DNA from: CAZGKW01 sp964526295
GTDB lineage: Bacteria > Planctomycetota > Phycisphaerae > FEN-1346
Assembly: GCA_964526295.1 (NCBI GenBank)
Contig: CAZGKW010000007.1
Coordinates: 1-64,000, forward strand
DNA length: 64,000 nt
Direction: 5' to 3'
The number at the start of each line of letters is the position of its first letter. The first letter of the stretch is position 1. This document shows, piece by piece, positions 53,556 through 62,225 of this stretch. Both the position numbers and the translations under genes were made by a program. Under the pieces are notes generated by a model. The model was not told the origin of the DNA and did no database searches. It saw only the letters and a list, made by a program, of their open reading frames with translations.

Positions 53556-55022
53556 TCATTCGATTCGCATCGCTTCCATCGGCGCGAGGCGGGCCGCCGC
53601 CCACGCCGGGCCCACCGCTGCCAGCACCGCCAGCACCAGGCCCGAGGCGAGGCACGCCGCCGCCCCCACGAACGTCTCCCGCACCGGCAGCACCATCAGG
53701 CTGCCGAAGGCGACCGCGCCTCGCAGCATCGCCAGGGCGTAGCCCAGGATGATCCCCGCGATGGCCCCCACCAGGCCTTGCGTCCCCGACTCGAATAGAA
53801 ACTGGAGCCGGATGAACCCGTCCATCGCCCCCAGGCACTTCATCGTGGCGATCTCGGCGAACCGCTCCGCCACCGACATGAACATGGCGTTCGCCACGCC
53901 CACCGTGCACACCAGGAACGACAGGCCGATCAGCCACTTGACCCAACCGGGGACGGTCAGCAGACCGCCGCCCTCGACCGGGGGCGGCCCTTCGCCCACG
54001 GCCGCCGAGAGCCGCGACTGCTCCCGCAGCGACTCGGCCAGCGCCAGCAGCCGTTGCGGCTCCACACGCGGCCCGGCCGCGTACCGGTTGATCAGCGTCC
54101 CCAGAAACGCCGCCTTCTTCCGCGAGTCCAGCCACGCGAGCACCCGGCCGTGGGTCACCTCGGTGGCCTTGAGGTCCAGCTCCTTGGCCAGGGCCCGGGC
54201 CACGTCGGGCAGCTTGACGGCTTCGGTCAGGCGGATCTGCTCCTCGGCCTGCCGCGCCAGGGCCGCCAGCTTCGGCAGGGCCTCCTGGGGCAACTCGAAC
54301 CCCGCGGCCGCCAGCGTCTCGGCGAAGTCCGGCGGCGGGTAGGCGAACAGCTCCCGCGGCGACCGGCCCGGATACGCCGCTTCGATACGCCGGATGGCCG
54401 CCTCCTGGCCCCGGCGGATCCGCTCGGCCATCGCCAGGGCCTCGGGGCGGTCTCCCGTCAGCACCGCCCGGAACCGCTCGACGCTACCGAGCGGCGGCTC
54501 CAGCCGGAGCTCCTTCAGGTGGGCGAGGAACGCCTCGAACCGCTGCGCTTCGCTCAGGCGGCCCGCCGCCTCGTGCGGCTCAAGGTCCGCCACCAGGACC
54601 GTCCGCGTCGCCACCGGCAGGCCCTCCAGGTAACCGTAGAGCCGGGCCAGCGACCGGGCGGCCTCGCGGGCCGAGGCGAACTCCGCCTCGGTCGCGCCGC
54701 TCCAGGTCCGGTACGCACCCACCCGCGGCCCGTCGGCCCCCGCCAGGCGCGAGAGGATCGCCGCCGCGTCGTCCGGCACCGTCAGGCGGGTCGTCCACTC
54801 GCCCAGGAGCCGGGCATCGCGGAGCTGCCGGTACGCCGCCAGACGCGTCCGGTTCTCGATCACGCTGTACCCGAGGACGTGGGCGAGGAACGCCACCGCC
54901 AGGGCCAGGATCGAGACCGTCACCATCGACCGGAACATCCGGTACGACATCCCGGTCAGCGTCAGACCGAAGCACCGGGCCGGCCCGATGCGAACCTGGT
55001 TCTTGACCACCAGCGGCTTCAC
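53556..55022 (-). CDS. FtsX-type ABC permease
   Basis: A 488-residue permease starting with GTG. One membrane helix near the N-terminus (about 35-55) precedes a large periplasmic helical domain (about 60-355). Three C-terminal helices follow: GWVKWLIGLSFLVCTVGVAN, GLVGAIAGIILGYALAML and CLASGLVLAVLAAVGPAW. This is the FtsX/MacB layout. The start overlaps the PqqD-like gene stop (GTGA). It should pair with the ATPase 150 nt downstream. Confidence 0.87.
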   Translation of the reverse strand: MKPLVVKNQVRIGPARCFGLTLTGMSYRMFRSMVTVSILALAVAFLAHVLGYSVIENRTRLAAYRQLRDARLLGEWTTRLTVPDDAAAILSRLAGADGPRVGAYRTWSGATEAEFASAREAARSLARLYGYLEGLPVATRTVLVADLEPHEAAGRLSEAQRFEAFLAHLKELRLEPPLGSVERFRAVLTGDRPEALAMAERIRRGQEAAIRRIEAAYPGRSPRELFAYPPPDFAETLAAAGFELPQEALPKLAALARQAEEQIRLTEAVKLPDVARALAKELDLKATEVTHGRVLAWLDSRKKAAFLGTLINRYAAGPRVEPQRLLALAESLREQSRLSAAVGEGPPPVEGGGLLTVPGWVKWLIGLSFLVCTVGVANAMFMSVAERFAEIATMKCLGAMDGFIRLQFLFESGTQGLVGAIAGIILGYALAMLRGAVAFGSLMVLPVRETFVGAAACLASGLVLAVLAAVGPAWAAARLAPMEAMRIE

Positions 55023-55459
55023 GTCTCGGCCCCCTCGGCCGCCGGACCGGCCCCGTCGGTCGGCGTGCCGATCATCACGATCAGCCCCCGCCGGGTCAGG
55101 TCGCGGAGGAACTGCATGACGCTGATCCGGGCCTCCTGGAACGTCAGGTGGTGGGCCCGTGAAAAGCGCTCGATGATCTCTTCGGCGGTCCGCCGCCCGT
55201 CGCAGGCCTCCCACACCTCCCGGCCCAGCCGGTCGAGGCCCACGGCCCGCTCGCGGCTGAACGGCATCACCCACGACAGCGGCGGCCGCATGTACCACCG
55301 GCGGACGAGCGGCACGCGAAGGACGATCCCGCCTCCTCCCGGTCCCCGGCCCGACGGTTGCGGCTCGGCGCGGACCGACTCGTTCGGCACGGGGACGGCG
55401 TCGAGCAGGTCGGTCGGCCCCAGCGTCGTCTCGGTCTCCGGTTGCGTCTTCTTCTTCAT
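55019..55459 (-). CDS. PqqD-like protein
   Basis: A 146-residue protein. The last about 90 residues are PqqD-like, a winged-helix RiPP recognition fold: LDRLGREVWEACDGRRTAEE, then EARISVMQFLRDLTRRGLIV. PqqD homologues normally present peptides to a radical SAM partner, but no PqqE or precursor peptide gene is seen here. The N-terminal 45 residues are Pro/Gly-rich. The ATG overlaps the upstream stop (ATGA) and its own stop overlaps the permease start (GTGA). Here it may be an orphan domain recruited to the ABC system (inference). Confidence 0.75.
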   Translation of the reverse strand: MKKKTQPETETTLGPTDLLDAVPVPNESVRAEPQPSGRGPGGGGIVLRVPLVRRWYMRPPLSWVMPFSRERAVGLDRLGREVWEACDGRRTAEEIIERFSRAHHLTFQEARISVMQFLRDLTRRGLIVMIGTPTDGAGPAAEGAET

Positions 55460-56340
55460 GTCAGCTCGCGCTCCGCCCCGTCCGGCGCCCCGTCGCAGCA
55501 GCGGACGGCGAAGGCCTCCGGCCGCACCAGGTCCTTCCGCGGGCCCCGCGTCGTCACCAGGAACACTGCGTGGGCCGACGGGCACAGCCACGCCCGGTCG
55601 AGCCGCTCCGGCGTCCGCCGCACGAACCGGGCGACGGCGTTCGGGGCCTCGTTGCTGCGGCCGTCGCGGGCCTCGTGGGTCCCGTACGTCGTCTCGGACA
55701 CCTGGCACCGGGCGGGGCCCGTCTGGTTCCTCAGGAACGCCGCCAGGTCCCCGCCGAACCAGGCGTCGACCGCCCCCAGCCGCCGCACGACCGCCTCCCG
55801 CCGCCGGTCCTTGCGGAACGTCATCGACGCATCGGCCGGCCGGGCCGACACCTCGGCCAGCGGCCACTCGGGCGGGACGCGGATGTCGAGGCCGAAGGCC
55901 CGCCACCGACGCGGCGGATCGGCCTCGTCGTCCACCTCGAACCCCTCCAGGAGCCGCCGCTCCAGGCCCGTATCGACCGCCTCGGGCCACGAGACCACCA
56001 TCTCGACCCACCGCTTCAAGGCCGCCAGGTACCGCCCGGCCCGGGTGATGGTGCCGGCCTCGCCCCGGCGGCGGAAGCCCCGCCAGCCGGCCGTCCGCTC
56101 CAGGCGAGTCAGCTTGCAGTCGGGGTCCTCGGCCAGCTCGTCGGCCCGGTAGTCCGAGAGCGTCCGCTTGACGTCCGGCTCGGCCTCGGCCCGGATCCAC
56201 GAGACCTGGAGCCGTTGCCGACGTCGGTCCGCCAGGGCCAGGCTGCCCCGCTCGGCGCCCAGGGCGTGGCGGACGATCTCCCACGCCTCCGGCACCGCCA
56301 GGTGCATGCCCAGCCACACGATGTCGCGGGTCGTCTGCAT
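55456..56340 (-). CDS. Uncharacterised protein upstream of PqqD-like
   Basis: A 294-residue protein not recognised. It is soluble, Arg- and Trp-rich, and has no signal peptide. It contains LDIRVPPEWPLAEVS and alternating strands and helices. Overlaps the PqqD-like start by 4 nt, so it is clearly in the operon. A cytoplasmic partner of the PqqD-like protein is a guess only. Confidence 0.7.
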   Translation of the reverse strand: MQTTRDIVWLGMHLAVPEAWEIVRHALGAERGSLALADRRRQRLQVSWIRAEAEPDVKRTLSDYRADELAEDPDCKLTRLERTAGWRGFRRRGEAGTITRAGRYLAALKRWVEMVVSWPEAVDTGLERRLLEGFEVDDEADPPRRWRAFGLDIRVPPEWPLAEVSARPADASMTFRKDRRREAVVRRLGAVDAWFGGDLAAFLRNQTGPARCQVSETTYGTHEARDGRSNEAPNAVARFVRRTPERLDRAWLCPSAHAVFLVTTRGPRKDLVRPEAFAVRCCDGAPDGAERELT

Positions 56341-56384
56341 CCGCTTGGCTCGCCAAGGCAGGCCCGCCTGCCCCCCTCACCCCA

Positions 56385-56408
56385 CCCCTCTCCCACCAGG
56401 GGAGAGGG
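56385..56408. repeat. CCCTCTCCC/GGGAGAGGG hairpin
   Basis: CCCTCTCCC pairs with GGGAGAGGG (9 bp) around a short loop. It lies in the 86-nt gap inside the operon between the unknown gene and the DUF6785-like gene. Sequence like that at 20519 and 26443. Confidence 0.55.
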
Positions 56409-56426
56409 AGGTCATGGCATGCCGGC

Positions 56427-59267
56427 TCAGCCCGGCAACAGGCTGTAGGTCACCGGGGCCTTCCCCGTCAGGGCGAAATAGACGGCCCCGACGATGGCCC
56501 ATCCGATGGCCGCCAGCAGCTCGCCGGCGATCACGCCGACCATAAGCGGCTTGATCAACTGGTACCCCTTGGCGCCGCCGAGCTTGACGACGGCGGTCTT
56601 GATGGCCCAGCCGAGGAAGAACGAGGCGGCGAGCTCGAACCCGGGCTTCGTGCCCCAGACGAGAAACATTACCGGATGGATAAACCACCAACTGATACGC
56701 AGCCGCGCGATCGAGACCCCCACCACCAGCGCCAGGCCGAGGCCCACCCAGCCCATGACTTCCGGGTCGAACCGGGCCTCCGCCAGGGCCCCCAGCCCCG
56801 ACGTGGCCGTCGCCCGGGCCAGGTCGCCTCGGGCCCGGAGCTCCACGATGTGCTTCTCGATGCTGTTGAAGACCTCCCGCGGCAGCGACACCGTCGCCCA
56901 CTTGTCCCGGTGGTTGACCCCGAGGTTGTACTGGAACCACAACGTTACCAGCAGGGCCGCGACGAAGGCGGCCACCAGCATCACAAGCAGCCAGGGGGCC
57001 AGGCGGCGCGGCCGGGCGCCGGCGCCGCTGTGGCCCATCCGCAGGCCGTTCGCCAGATACGGCATGATGGCTTCCCGCGGGTCGCCCACCAGGATCACGC
57101 TGGCCAGGGCCAGCAGGACGTACGCCTGGGGACTGATGGCCGAATGCCCCAGCACCGCCACCAGGACGGTCGCCGGCAGCCAGTAAGCCTGGAGGAAGAA
57201 CGCCCCGGTCTCGACGTTGATCCGCGTGATGATCAACAGCGTCAGCATCACCAGCGCGATTGCCAGGATGCTGAGCGGCCAGTCGAGCCCCGCCCGACAC
57301 AGAAGCAGCACCGCCAGGACCAGGCACACGATCAGGCCGCGCGCCGCCCACGTGGCATAGGGGGGCGTGTCGCGCCGCCGACTGAGGCCGAAGGCGCTGC
57401 CCAGCACGTTCAGGTAATACCGCCGTCCGATGTAAAGCAGGACGCCCGCCATCCCAAGGTAGGCCCCGAAGACCATCAGGTTCACGTTCTTGGCGTCGAA
57501 GTACGGGCTGACCATCGCCGTGCCGCGGGCCACCAGGATCGTCCCGAACGCCACGTACGCGACGCCCGAGATGCCCAGGCTGAACGAGACCCCCTTGTTC
57601 AGGAAGAAGGCGAACGCCACGACGCTGAGGTAGATCGTCGGGTTCCAAACGCCCTGCCAGTCGTAGACCTTCTTGGCCGTGGGGAAGAGCTTCTTCAGGG
57701 GCGTAAAGTCGACCTGCGTCGGGACCTTGATGAAGAACGTTTCGTTGTCCCACTTGTTCAGGCCGTTCACGAGGTGCAGCAGGACCAGCGCCAAGAGGCC
57801 GTACCAGAAGAGCCGCGACAGAAGGACCGCCGGGGTCCGGCTTTCCGCGGCGGGGCGCGTCACCTCCTCGACGAACCGGGCGATGGGGTAGGCCAGCAGC
57901 TCCCGCTGCGACCACTGGGGGTGGACGATCAGCGTCAGGCAAAGCGCCGCCGTGCCCACCAGCAGCGCCAGGCCACCCCACAGCTTCAGCGTCGGCCACC
58001 ATGTCCTCCAGGGCAGGTCCGCCAGGCCGAGGCCGAATCGCTCCCCGGTGCCGCCCCGCCACCCCTGCTGGAGCGTCTCGACGGCGAAAGGGTCGATCGT
58101 CCCGCCGGCCAGCAGGGGGCCCTCGTCCGGGTCGTACGGCGCGAGCAGCTCCGGCCAGGCCGCCTCCAACGCGATGCGGTTGATCTCGGCCTCCAGGCGG
58201 CCCACCTGGTTCGCCGTGCCGATCCGGTGGTCGATCGAGTCGATGCGTTCCTGGAGGAGGCGGATGGGGTTGTCGTAGGCGGCAAGCCGCCCCGTGACGT
58301 CGCGAATGCGGGCCTCCAGCGGGGCCATGCGGGCATCCAGGGCCTCGATCTCCCGGCGGAGGGCCTCGATCCGGCTCGTCAGGTCGGAGGGGGCCTCGGC
58401 CGCCGGGGCCGGTTCGCCGCCGGGGCCCTCGGCCTTGCGGAGGCGGGCCTGGAGGTCGGCAAGCTGCCGGGCCAAGGCCTCGCGCTGGAGGCGCAGGGGC
58501 TCGCGCTCGGCGATGAGGGCCTCCCGCTCGGGCTCCAGGCGGACCCGGAGGCTCGTCCGCCGGGCTTCCAACTCCCGGAGCCGATCGCCGAGATCCTCGC
58601 GCTGCACGGCCAGCTCGGCCCGCTCCTCGAGGAGCGCCTCGGCGACCTCCGGCAGTCGGTCCCCCAGGGCGGTATAGAACGCCCGGTCCTCGATGACGTT
58701 CTCGTTGATGGCCCGCAGGAGGGCGGATTCCTCGGCGTCCGAGAGGCGGGCGTCGTCGGGCCGCTCGCCCGCGATCCGTCGGGCCCCCTCGGGCAGAAGG
58801 GTCCAGACCAGCCGGTCGGTTTCGTCCTCCGCCGCCTCGGCGGCGGCCAGCCGCTCGACCAGCGCTTCCCAGTCGCGGACGTGGCCCCGGGCGAGGTGAG
58901 GAGAGCCGCCCGGCACGTACGACATGATCTGGGCGTCCTGCCACCCGGTCCGGTTCCGGATGAGCTGGCTGGGCATGGCGAGGTTCGTGGTGAACGTCCG
59001 GAAGAACCCCGAGCCGGGCCATCCGCAGGCCGCCAGGCCGATCGCCGTGATCACGACCAGCTCGGACGACTTCAGCCGCCACCTCGTTCCGACGGCGCCG
59101 AGCGTCGGGTTCACCGCCAGCAGCAGGACCACCAGGACGCCGAAGACCGCGATGGGAAGGAAGTTCCCGATCAGTTGGGTCTGGTTGATGACGGCGTCGT
59201 TGAAGTAGGTGACGGCCGAGACGAGGAGGCCGAGCAGGAGGCCCAGGATGACCGCGCGGAGCGTCAT
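56427..59267 (-). CDS. DUF6785-family polytopic membrane protein
   Basis: A 946-residue membrane protein. The N-terminus reads LLLGLLVSAVTYFNDAVI then FLPIAVFGVLVVLLLAVNP, as in DUF6785. A long charged coiled-coil (about 195-345, Glu/Arg/Leu-rich heptads) is inserted before the membrane core. The core has at least 12 helices, including WWPTLKLWGGLALLVGTAAL and FALTGKAPVTYSLLPG at the end. Function unknown. The chosen ATG begins the first membrane helix; a GTG-free upstream extension is Pro-rich and lacks coding look. First gene of the leftward run. Confidence 0.8.
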   Translation of the reverse strand: MTLRAVILGLLLGLLVSAVTYFNDAVINQTQLIGNFLPIAVFGVLVVLLLAVNPTLGAVGTRWRLKSSELVVITAIGLAACGWPGSGFFRTFTTNLAMPSQLIRNRTGWQDAQIMSYVPGGSPHLARGHVRDWEALVERLAAAEAAEDETDRLVWTLLPEGARRIAGERPDDARLSDAEESALLRAINENVIEDRAFYTALGDRLPEVAEALLEERAELAVQREDLGDRLRELEARRTSLRVRLEPEREALIAEREPLRLQREALARQLADLQARLRKAEGPGGEPAPAAEAPSDLTSRIEALRREIEALDARMAPLEARIRDVTGRLAAYDNPIRLLQERIDSIDHRIGTANQVGRLEAEINRIALEAAWPELLAPYDPDEGPLLAGGTIDPFAVETLQQGWRGGTGERFGLGLADLPWRTWWPTLKLWGGLALLVGTAALCLTLIVHPQWSQRELLAYPIARFVEEVTRPAAESRTPAVLLSRLFWYGLLALVLLHLVNGLNKWDNETFFIKVPTQVDFTPLKKLFPTAKKVYDWQGVWNPTIYLSVVAFAFFLNKGVSFSLGISGVAYVAFGTILVARGTAMVSPYFDAKNVNLMVFGAYLGMAGVLLYIGRRYYLNVLGSAFGLSRRRDTPPYATWAARGLIVCLVLAVLLLCRAGLDWPLSILAIALVMLTLLIITRINVETGAFFLQAYWLPATVLVAVLGHSAISPQAYVLLALASVILVGDPREAIMPYLANGLRMGHSGAGARPRRLAPWLLVMLVAAFVAALLVTLWFQYNLGVNHRDKWATVSLPREVFNSIEKHIVELRARGDLARATATSGLGALAEARFDPEVMGWVGLGLALVVGVSIARLRISWWFIHPVMFLVWGTKPGFELAASFFLGWAIKTAVVKLGGAKGYQLIKPLMVGVIAGELLAAIGWAIVGAVYFALTGKAPVTYSLLPG

Positions 59268-59464
59268 AGGCGGCTTCTCGATCCTCCCCGGCCCGCCCGG
59301 TGCGAAGACACGTGCGAGCGGGGCCGGTTCGCCCCCGTGATGCCGGCGGACCACGGCCGGGCCCGCCGGGGCGTCGGATTCTAATGGCGCGGCGGGGCGT
59401 TGCCAAGACCAAAGACGGACAAGACACAAGGGACAAGGGTGGACGCCCGTCGGCCCGGCTCGAT

Positions 59465-59900
59465 TCACGTGAACCGATCAGGCGAGAGGGGCGCCGGGTC
59501 GAGGAGCGGCCGCTCTCCGACCAGGAGCTGCGCGACGAGCCGGCCGGTCGCCGGCGCCTGGCAGATGCCCTTCATGGCGTGCCCCGTCGCGACCAGGAGG
59601 TCCTCGCACCGGCCGGTCCGGCCGACGGCCGGCAGGCCGTCCGGCAGGCACGGCCTGAGGCCCCGCCAGATCTCGACCTTCCGCTCGTCCGGACCTTCGA
59701 CGGGCGGCCTGGCCGGCTCGCCGGCGTCGCACGCGTGGTAGGTCGACACGGCCCGCCGCACGGCCGCCACGCGGCGGCGGTCGACCGACTCGTCCAGGCC
59801 CGCCAGCTCCAGCGTCCCGGCGAACCGCAAGGCCCCGCCGAGGGGCGTGACGGCCACCTTCGCCTCCGACAGCAGCAGCGGCCGTTCCGGCGCCGGCGCC
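59465..59900 (-). pseudogene. 3' remnant of a DadA-type FAD amino-acid oxidase
   Basis: Only the C-terminal about 145 residues remain. The tail has LLLSEAKVAVTPLGGALRFAG, LELAG, RPCLPDGLPAVG and VATGHAMKGICQAPATG, matching D-amino-acid dehydrogenase/glycine-oxidase-type FAD enzymes. The FAD-binding N-terminal half is missing. The remnant starts directly after the stop of another truncated gene, which marks a deletion junction at about 59900. Confidence 0.7.
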
Positions 59901-59903
59901 CGT

Positions 59904-60240
59904 TCATTCGGACACGTCGTAGTAGAGCGGCGTGCGGGGCCCCCGGCCGAGGGTCTCCGAGAGCAGGTCGGCCTCGACCTCCGGGTGGGCGTCCATCGGT
60001 TCGGCCACCAGGACGTAGCTTCGTCCGACGGGCCGCCGGGCGATCGGCAGCACGTGCCCGTCCAGCAGCGTCCGGTGGCCCATGAAGATCGTCCTGCCGC
60101 GGTACTTGCCCGTCAGGACCTCCTCGACCTCGTACTCGTAGATGGTGACGGCGCGGGGGTAGGGGGCGGCCTGGCGGGCGTCGGCCGGGTCCGGGCCGGC
60201 GAGACGACGGCCGTACTGGGACGGAACGGACGCAAAACCG
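59904..60240 (-). pseudogene. 5'-truncated gene end, possibly AlgX-like
   Basis: An open frame on the minus strand ends PRTPLYYDVSE then TGA. It contains YEYEVEEVLTGKYRGRTIFM and LVAEPMDAHPEVEADLLSE. This resembles C-terminal regions I associate with SGNH/AlgX-like acetylation proteins, though recognition is weak. It lacks a start or any N-terminal part; on its 5' side the sequence turns into a palindrome and AT-richer DNA at about 60240. Confidence 0.5.
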
Positions 60241-60253
60241 GAAAGGTTTTGCG
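60231..60253. repeat. Short perfect palindromic stem-loop
   Basis: CGCAAAACC (60231-60239), loop GGAAA, GGTTTTGCG (60245-60253). Its A-rich arms recall the speB insertion. It marks the edge between the truncated genes and the AT-richer island. Confidence 0.55.
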
Positions 60254-60603
60254 CATTCTGAGGCCGGGGGCCGGTTTTTTCTCCGTTTCGATTTGCCTCC
60301 GGGCGTTTTCTATGCTATATAAAGGGCGCTCGGCCTTACGGGTCCCCGCCCGCGGCGACCTCTGCCGCCGCCGGCCCTCTCCAACCGGACAAGCCAGATT
60401 CGCGGGAATTCCATGCTTGGCCGTCGAGAGCGTCCGCCACCGCCATCGCCTTTGTTTCGTCCACTGTATCACCCTTTCCACTGACGGCAAGACCCCATCC
60501 ACGGGGCAACTCGATTCTAGGGGACCATGATCTAGGGGGCCAAGGAAATTCTGGTGAGGCTTGCGGGATGGGTTTGACAGAAGGAATGAAGATCAGGCGG
60601 GGC
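60254..60603. other. Intergenic region with no supported gene
   Basis: About 350 nt of mixed composition, less GC-rich than the rest. Open frames here on both strands are short and lack coding look. A TATATA-type box lies near 60310. Nothing else was recognised. Confidence 0.4.
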
Positions 60604-60948
60604 CTAGTTACTGCAGATTTCGGCCACGTTCTCGATAAACTTCTCGGGGCTTATATCGGTGCTAATGAAGTCTCGGACAAGGGGGCTATATTGCTGATCT
60701 AGGTGCCCCTCGCGGGGCCTGCGGTGCATACATTCATAGATCCTATTCAATGTCGAATCCCAAACCTCCCCGTAAGCGTCAATCTCTCCTTTAAGCCGTT
60801 CCTTTTCTGCTTCTGTTTCGGCATTTGTGTATTGATTGACGAGCGCCTTGTATCGTCCCAGCCTATCGGCCAGCTCGCCCAACGTACACCCATCTGCGTT
60901 ATCGAGATACCACTTTCTGGCGTTGAATTGGCGATTGCCCTTGCCCAT
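60604..60948 (-). CDS. Hypothetical small protein
   Basis: A 114-residue protein, not recognised. It is charged and mostly helical, with an Ala/Glu/Lys stretch (about 40-60) that may form a coiled coil. Codon choice is AT-richer than in the rest of the window, hinting at transfer. A good GGAGGAG site precedes the ATG, which supports it as a real gene. Confidence 0.6.
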   Translation of the reverse strand: MGKGNRQFNARKWYLDNADGCTLGELADRLGRYKALVNQYTNAETEAEKERLKGEIDAYGEVWDSTLNRIYECMHRRPREGHLDQQYSPLVRDFISTDISPEKFIENVAEICSN

Positions 60949-61083
60949 TTGCTCCTCCCCTTCCTCTGCGCCTACGGGTGTGATCGGTTCACTTGCTAGC
61001 TCATTCTACAGACTCCCTCACTCAGATTAGACGGCGCGGTCGGCGTTTTTCCTTGGCCCATCCCGATTCGCGCGGTACTGGCG

Positions 61084-61347
61084 TCATCGTTTCCGAAGTG
61101 ACGCCAGCCCAAAGCCGACGACAGTTGGGATTGAACCCACGACAATAATTACGAGTATGCTATCGATGGTATTTGCTAGCGCGAAGAATAGGAGCGCCGA
61201 GAGAATCAGCCCCCCTAGGACGGCAATGGCACCCCATCCCGTTGTTGCTTCGGTCTTCTCTCCTGAGATCGGATGCCCACAGTGGGGGCATTGGCAAGCA
61301 GATGAACTAACTTGACTGGAGCAAACAGGGCATCTTATCAGTCCCAT
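61084..61347 (-). CDS. Zinc-ribbon membrane protein
   Basis: An 87-residue protein. It begins MGLIRCPVCSSQ and continues CQCPHCGHPI, a zinc ribbon with four cysteines, then two hydrophobic segments (about 33-55 and 57-78). Small zinc-ribbon membrane proteins of this layout are common and of unknown role. The ATG at 61347 is chosen because GAGGTGG precedes it; the frame opens 45 nt earlier. Confidence 0.7.
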   Translation of the reverse strand: MGLIRCPVCSSQVSSSACQCPHCGHPISGEKTEATTGWGAIAVLGGLILSALLFFALANTIDSILVIIVVGSIPTVVGFGLASLRKR

Positions 61348-61421
61348 TGCAGCCACCTCTTCAGGATCCAAAGATTGTGGCCCGCAACTCAAGCAGACGG
61401 TCGAGACTTAGAGTTGCACGC

Positions 61422-62135
61422 TCAGAGGAACGGGACCAACCCGAGGAGGAACGGGATCAGCCCGAGAATGAAGACGCCGACTATGAGCCAAAGTGAACCA
61501 ACGAAGCCAAGAATTAGTCCGGCCGTGGCTAATCCCTTCGGTTCGCTGAACATCCCGCAAAAGCTGAGCAGAAGGCCAATGGGTGCAAGGACGCCGCAGG
61601 AAAAGAATCCCAGGAGCGAAAAGACGAAACCCGCGACCCCCAAAACGTTGCTTCGTGGAGCCTCTATGACAACCACTTGAGACTGGCTTTGCCTTGAAGT
61701 TCGGCTGACTTGGCGATAAGGCGCACCCCTGTTGCTTGGTTGTATATTCGCATTCGTGTGTACATGTGCCGAGGATGGTACAGGAAGCTTCTGTTCGTAA
61801 GGTTGAAGGACTTCGCCCTCTATCGCCTGTGTACGTCCTGCGGTTTCTGTCTTTGCCTTAGCGTCTAGATAAGCCTCAGACTCGCGACGTTTTTGCTCCT
61901 GTTCTCTCTTATGTTCTGCTGCGGCTTTGACCTTGCGCTGTTTTGCTGCTTTTCGTTTCTGTCGATATTCCTTCATTCGCTGTTGCATCTCGGGCCACAG
62001 AAGCTGAAACCCAGCGGCTTGGACGATGTTCTGACACTTTGAGCACTGGATATCGTCGCGTCGGTGCTCGTAAGAAACCGTGATCCCGTCGCCACAAACA
62101 GGGCACTTAAACCGGACTGGGTGTTTTGCAACCAT
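61422..62135 (-). CDS. Zinc-ribbon, coiled-coil membrane protein
   Basis: A 237-residue protein. The zinc ribbon has FKCPVCGDGITVSY and IQCSKCQNIV (four Cys). A charged Lys/Arg/Gln helix (about 50-110) follows, then a disordered linker and two C-terminal membrane segments with GVAGFVFSLLGFFSCGV and LILGFVGSLWLIVGVFIL. This layout resembles DUF4190-type membrane proteins. The start is uncertain: an in-frame ATG at 62225 would add 30 residues. It belongs with the zinc-ribbon gene upstream in position and composition. Confidence 0.7.
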   Translation of the reverse strand: MVAKHPVRFKCPVCGDGITVSYEHRRDDIQCSKCQNIVQAAGFQLLWPEMQQRMKEYRQKRKAAKQRKVKAAAEHKREQEQKRRESEAYLDAKAKTETAGRTQAIEGEVLQPYEQKLPVPSSAHVHTNANIQPSNRGAPYRQVSRTSRQSQSQVVVIEAPRSNVLGVAGFVFSLLGFFSCGVLAPIGLLLSFCGMFSEPKGLATAGLILGFVGSLWLIVGVFILGLIPFLLGLVPFL

Positions 62136-62225
62136 GTCGAATCGCTCTACCTTGACAATCGGAACGGAGCAAATAAGAACTTCATCACTGAGAACGCACG
62201 CTTCCCCCCTTCTTCTTCGATTCAA

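Noticed and set aside
55019..55459. PQQ biosynthesis cluster
   Set aside because: No pqqA, B, C or E genes; the PQQ-like propeller proteins in the window do not imply PQQ synthesis.
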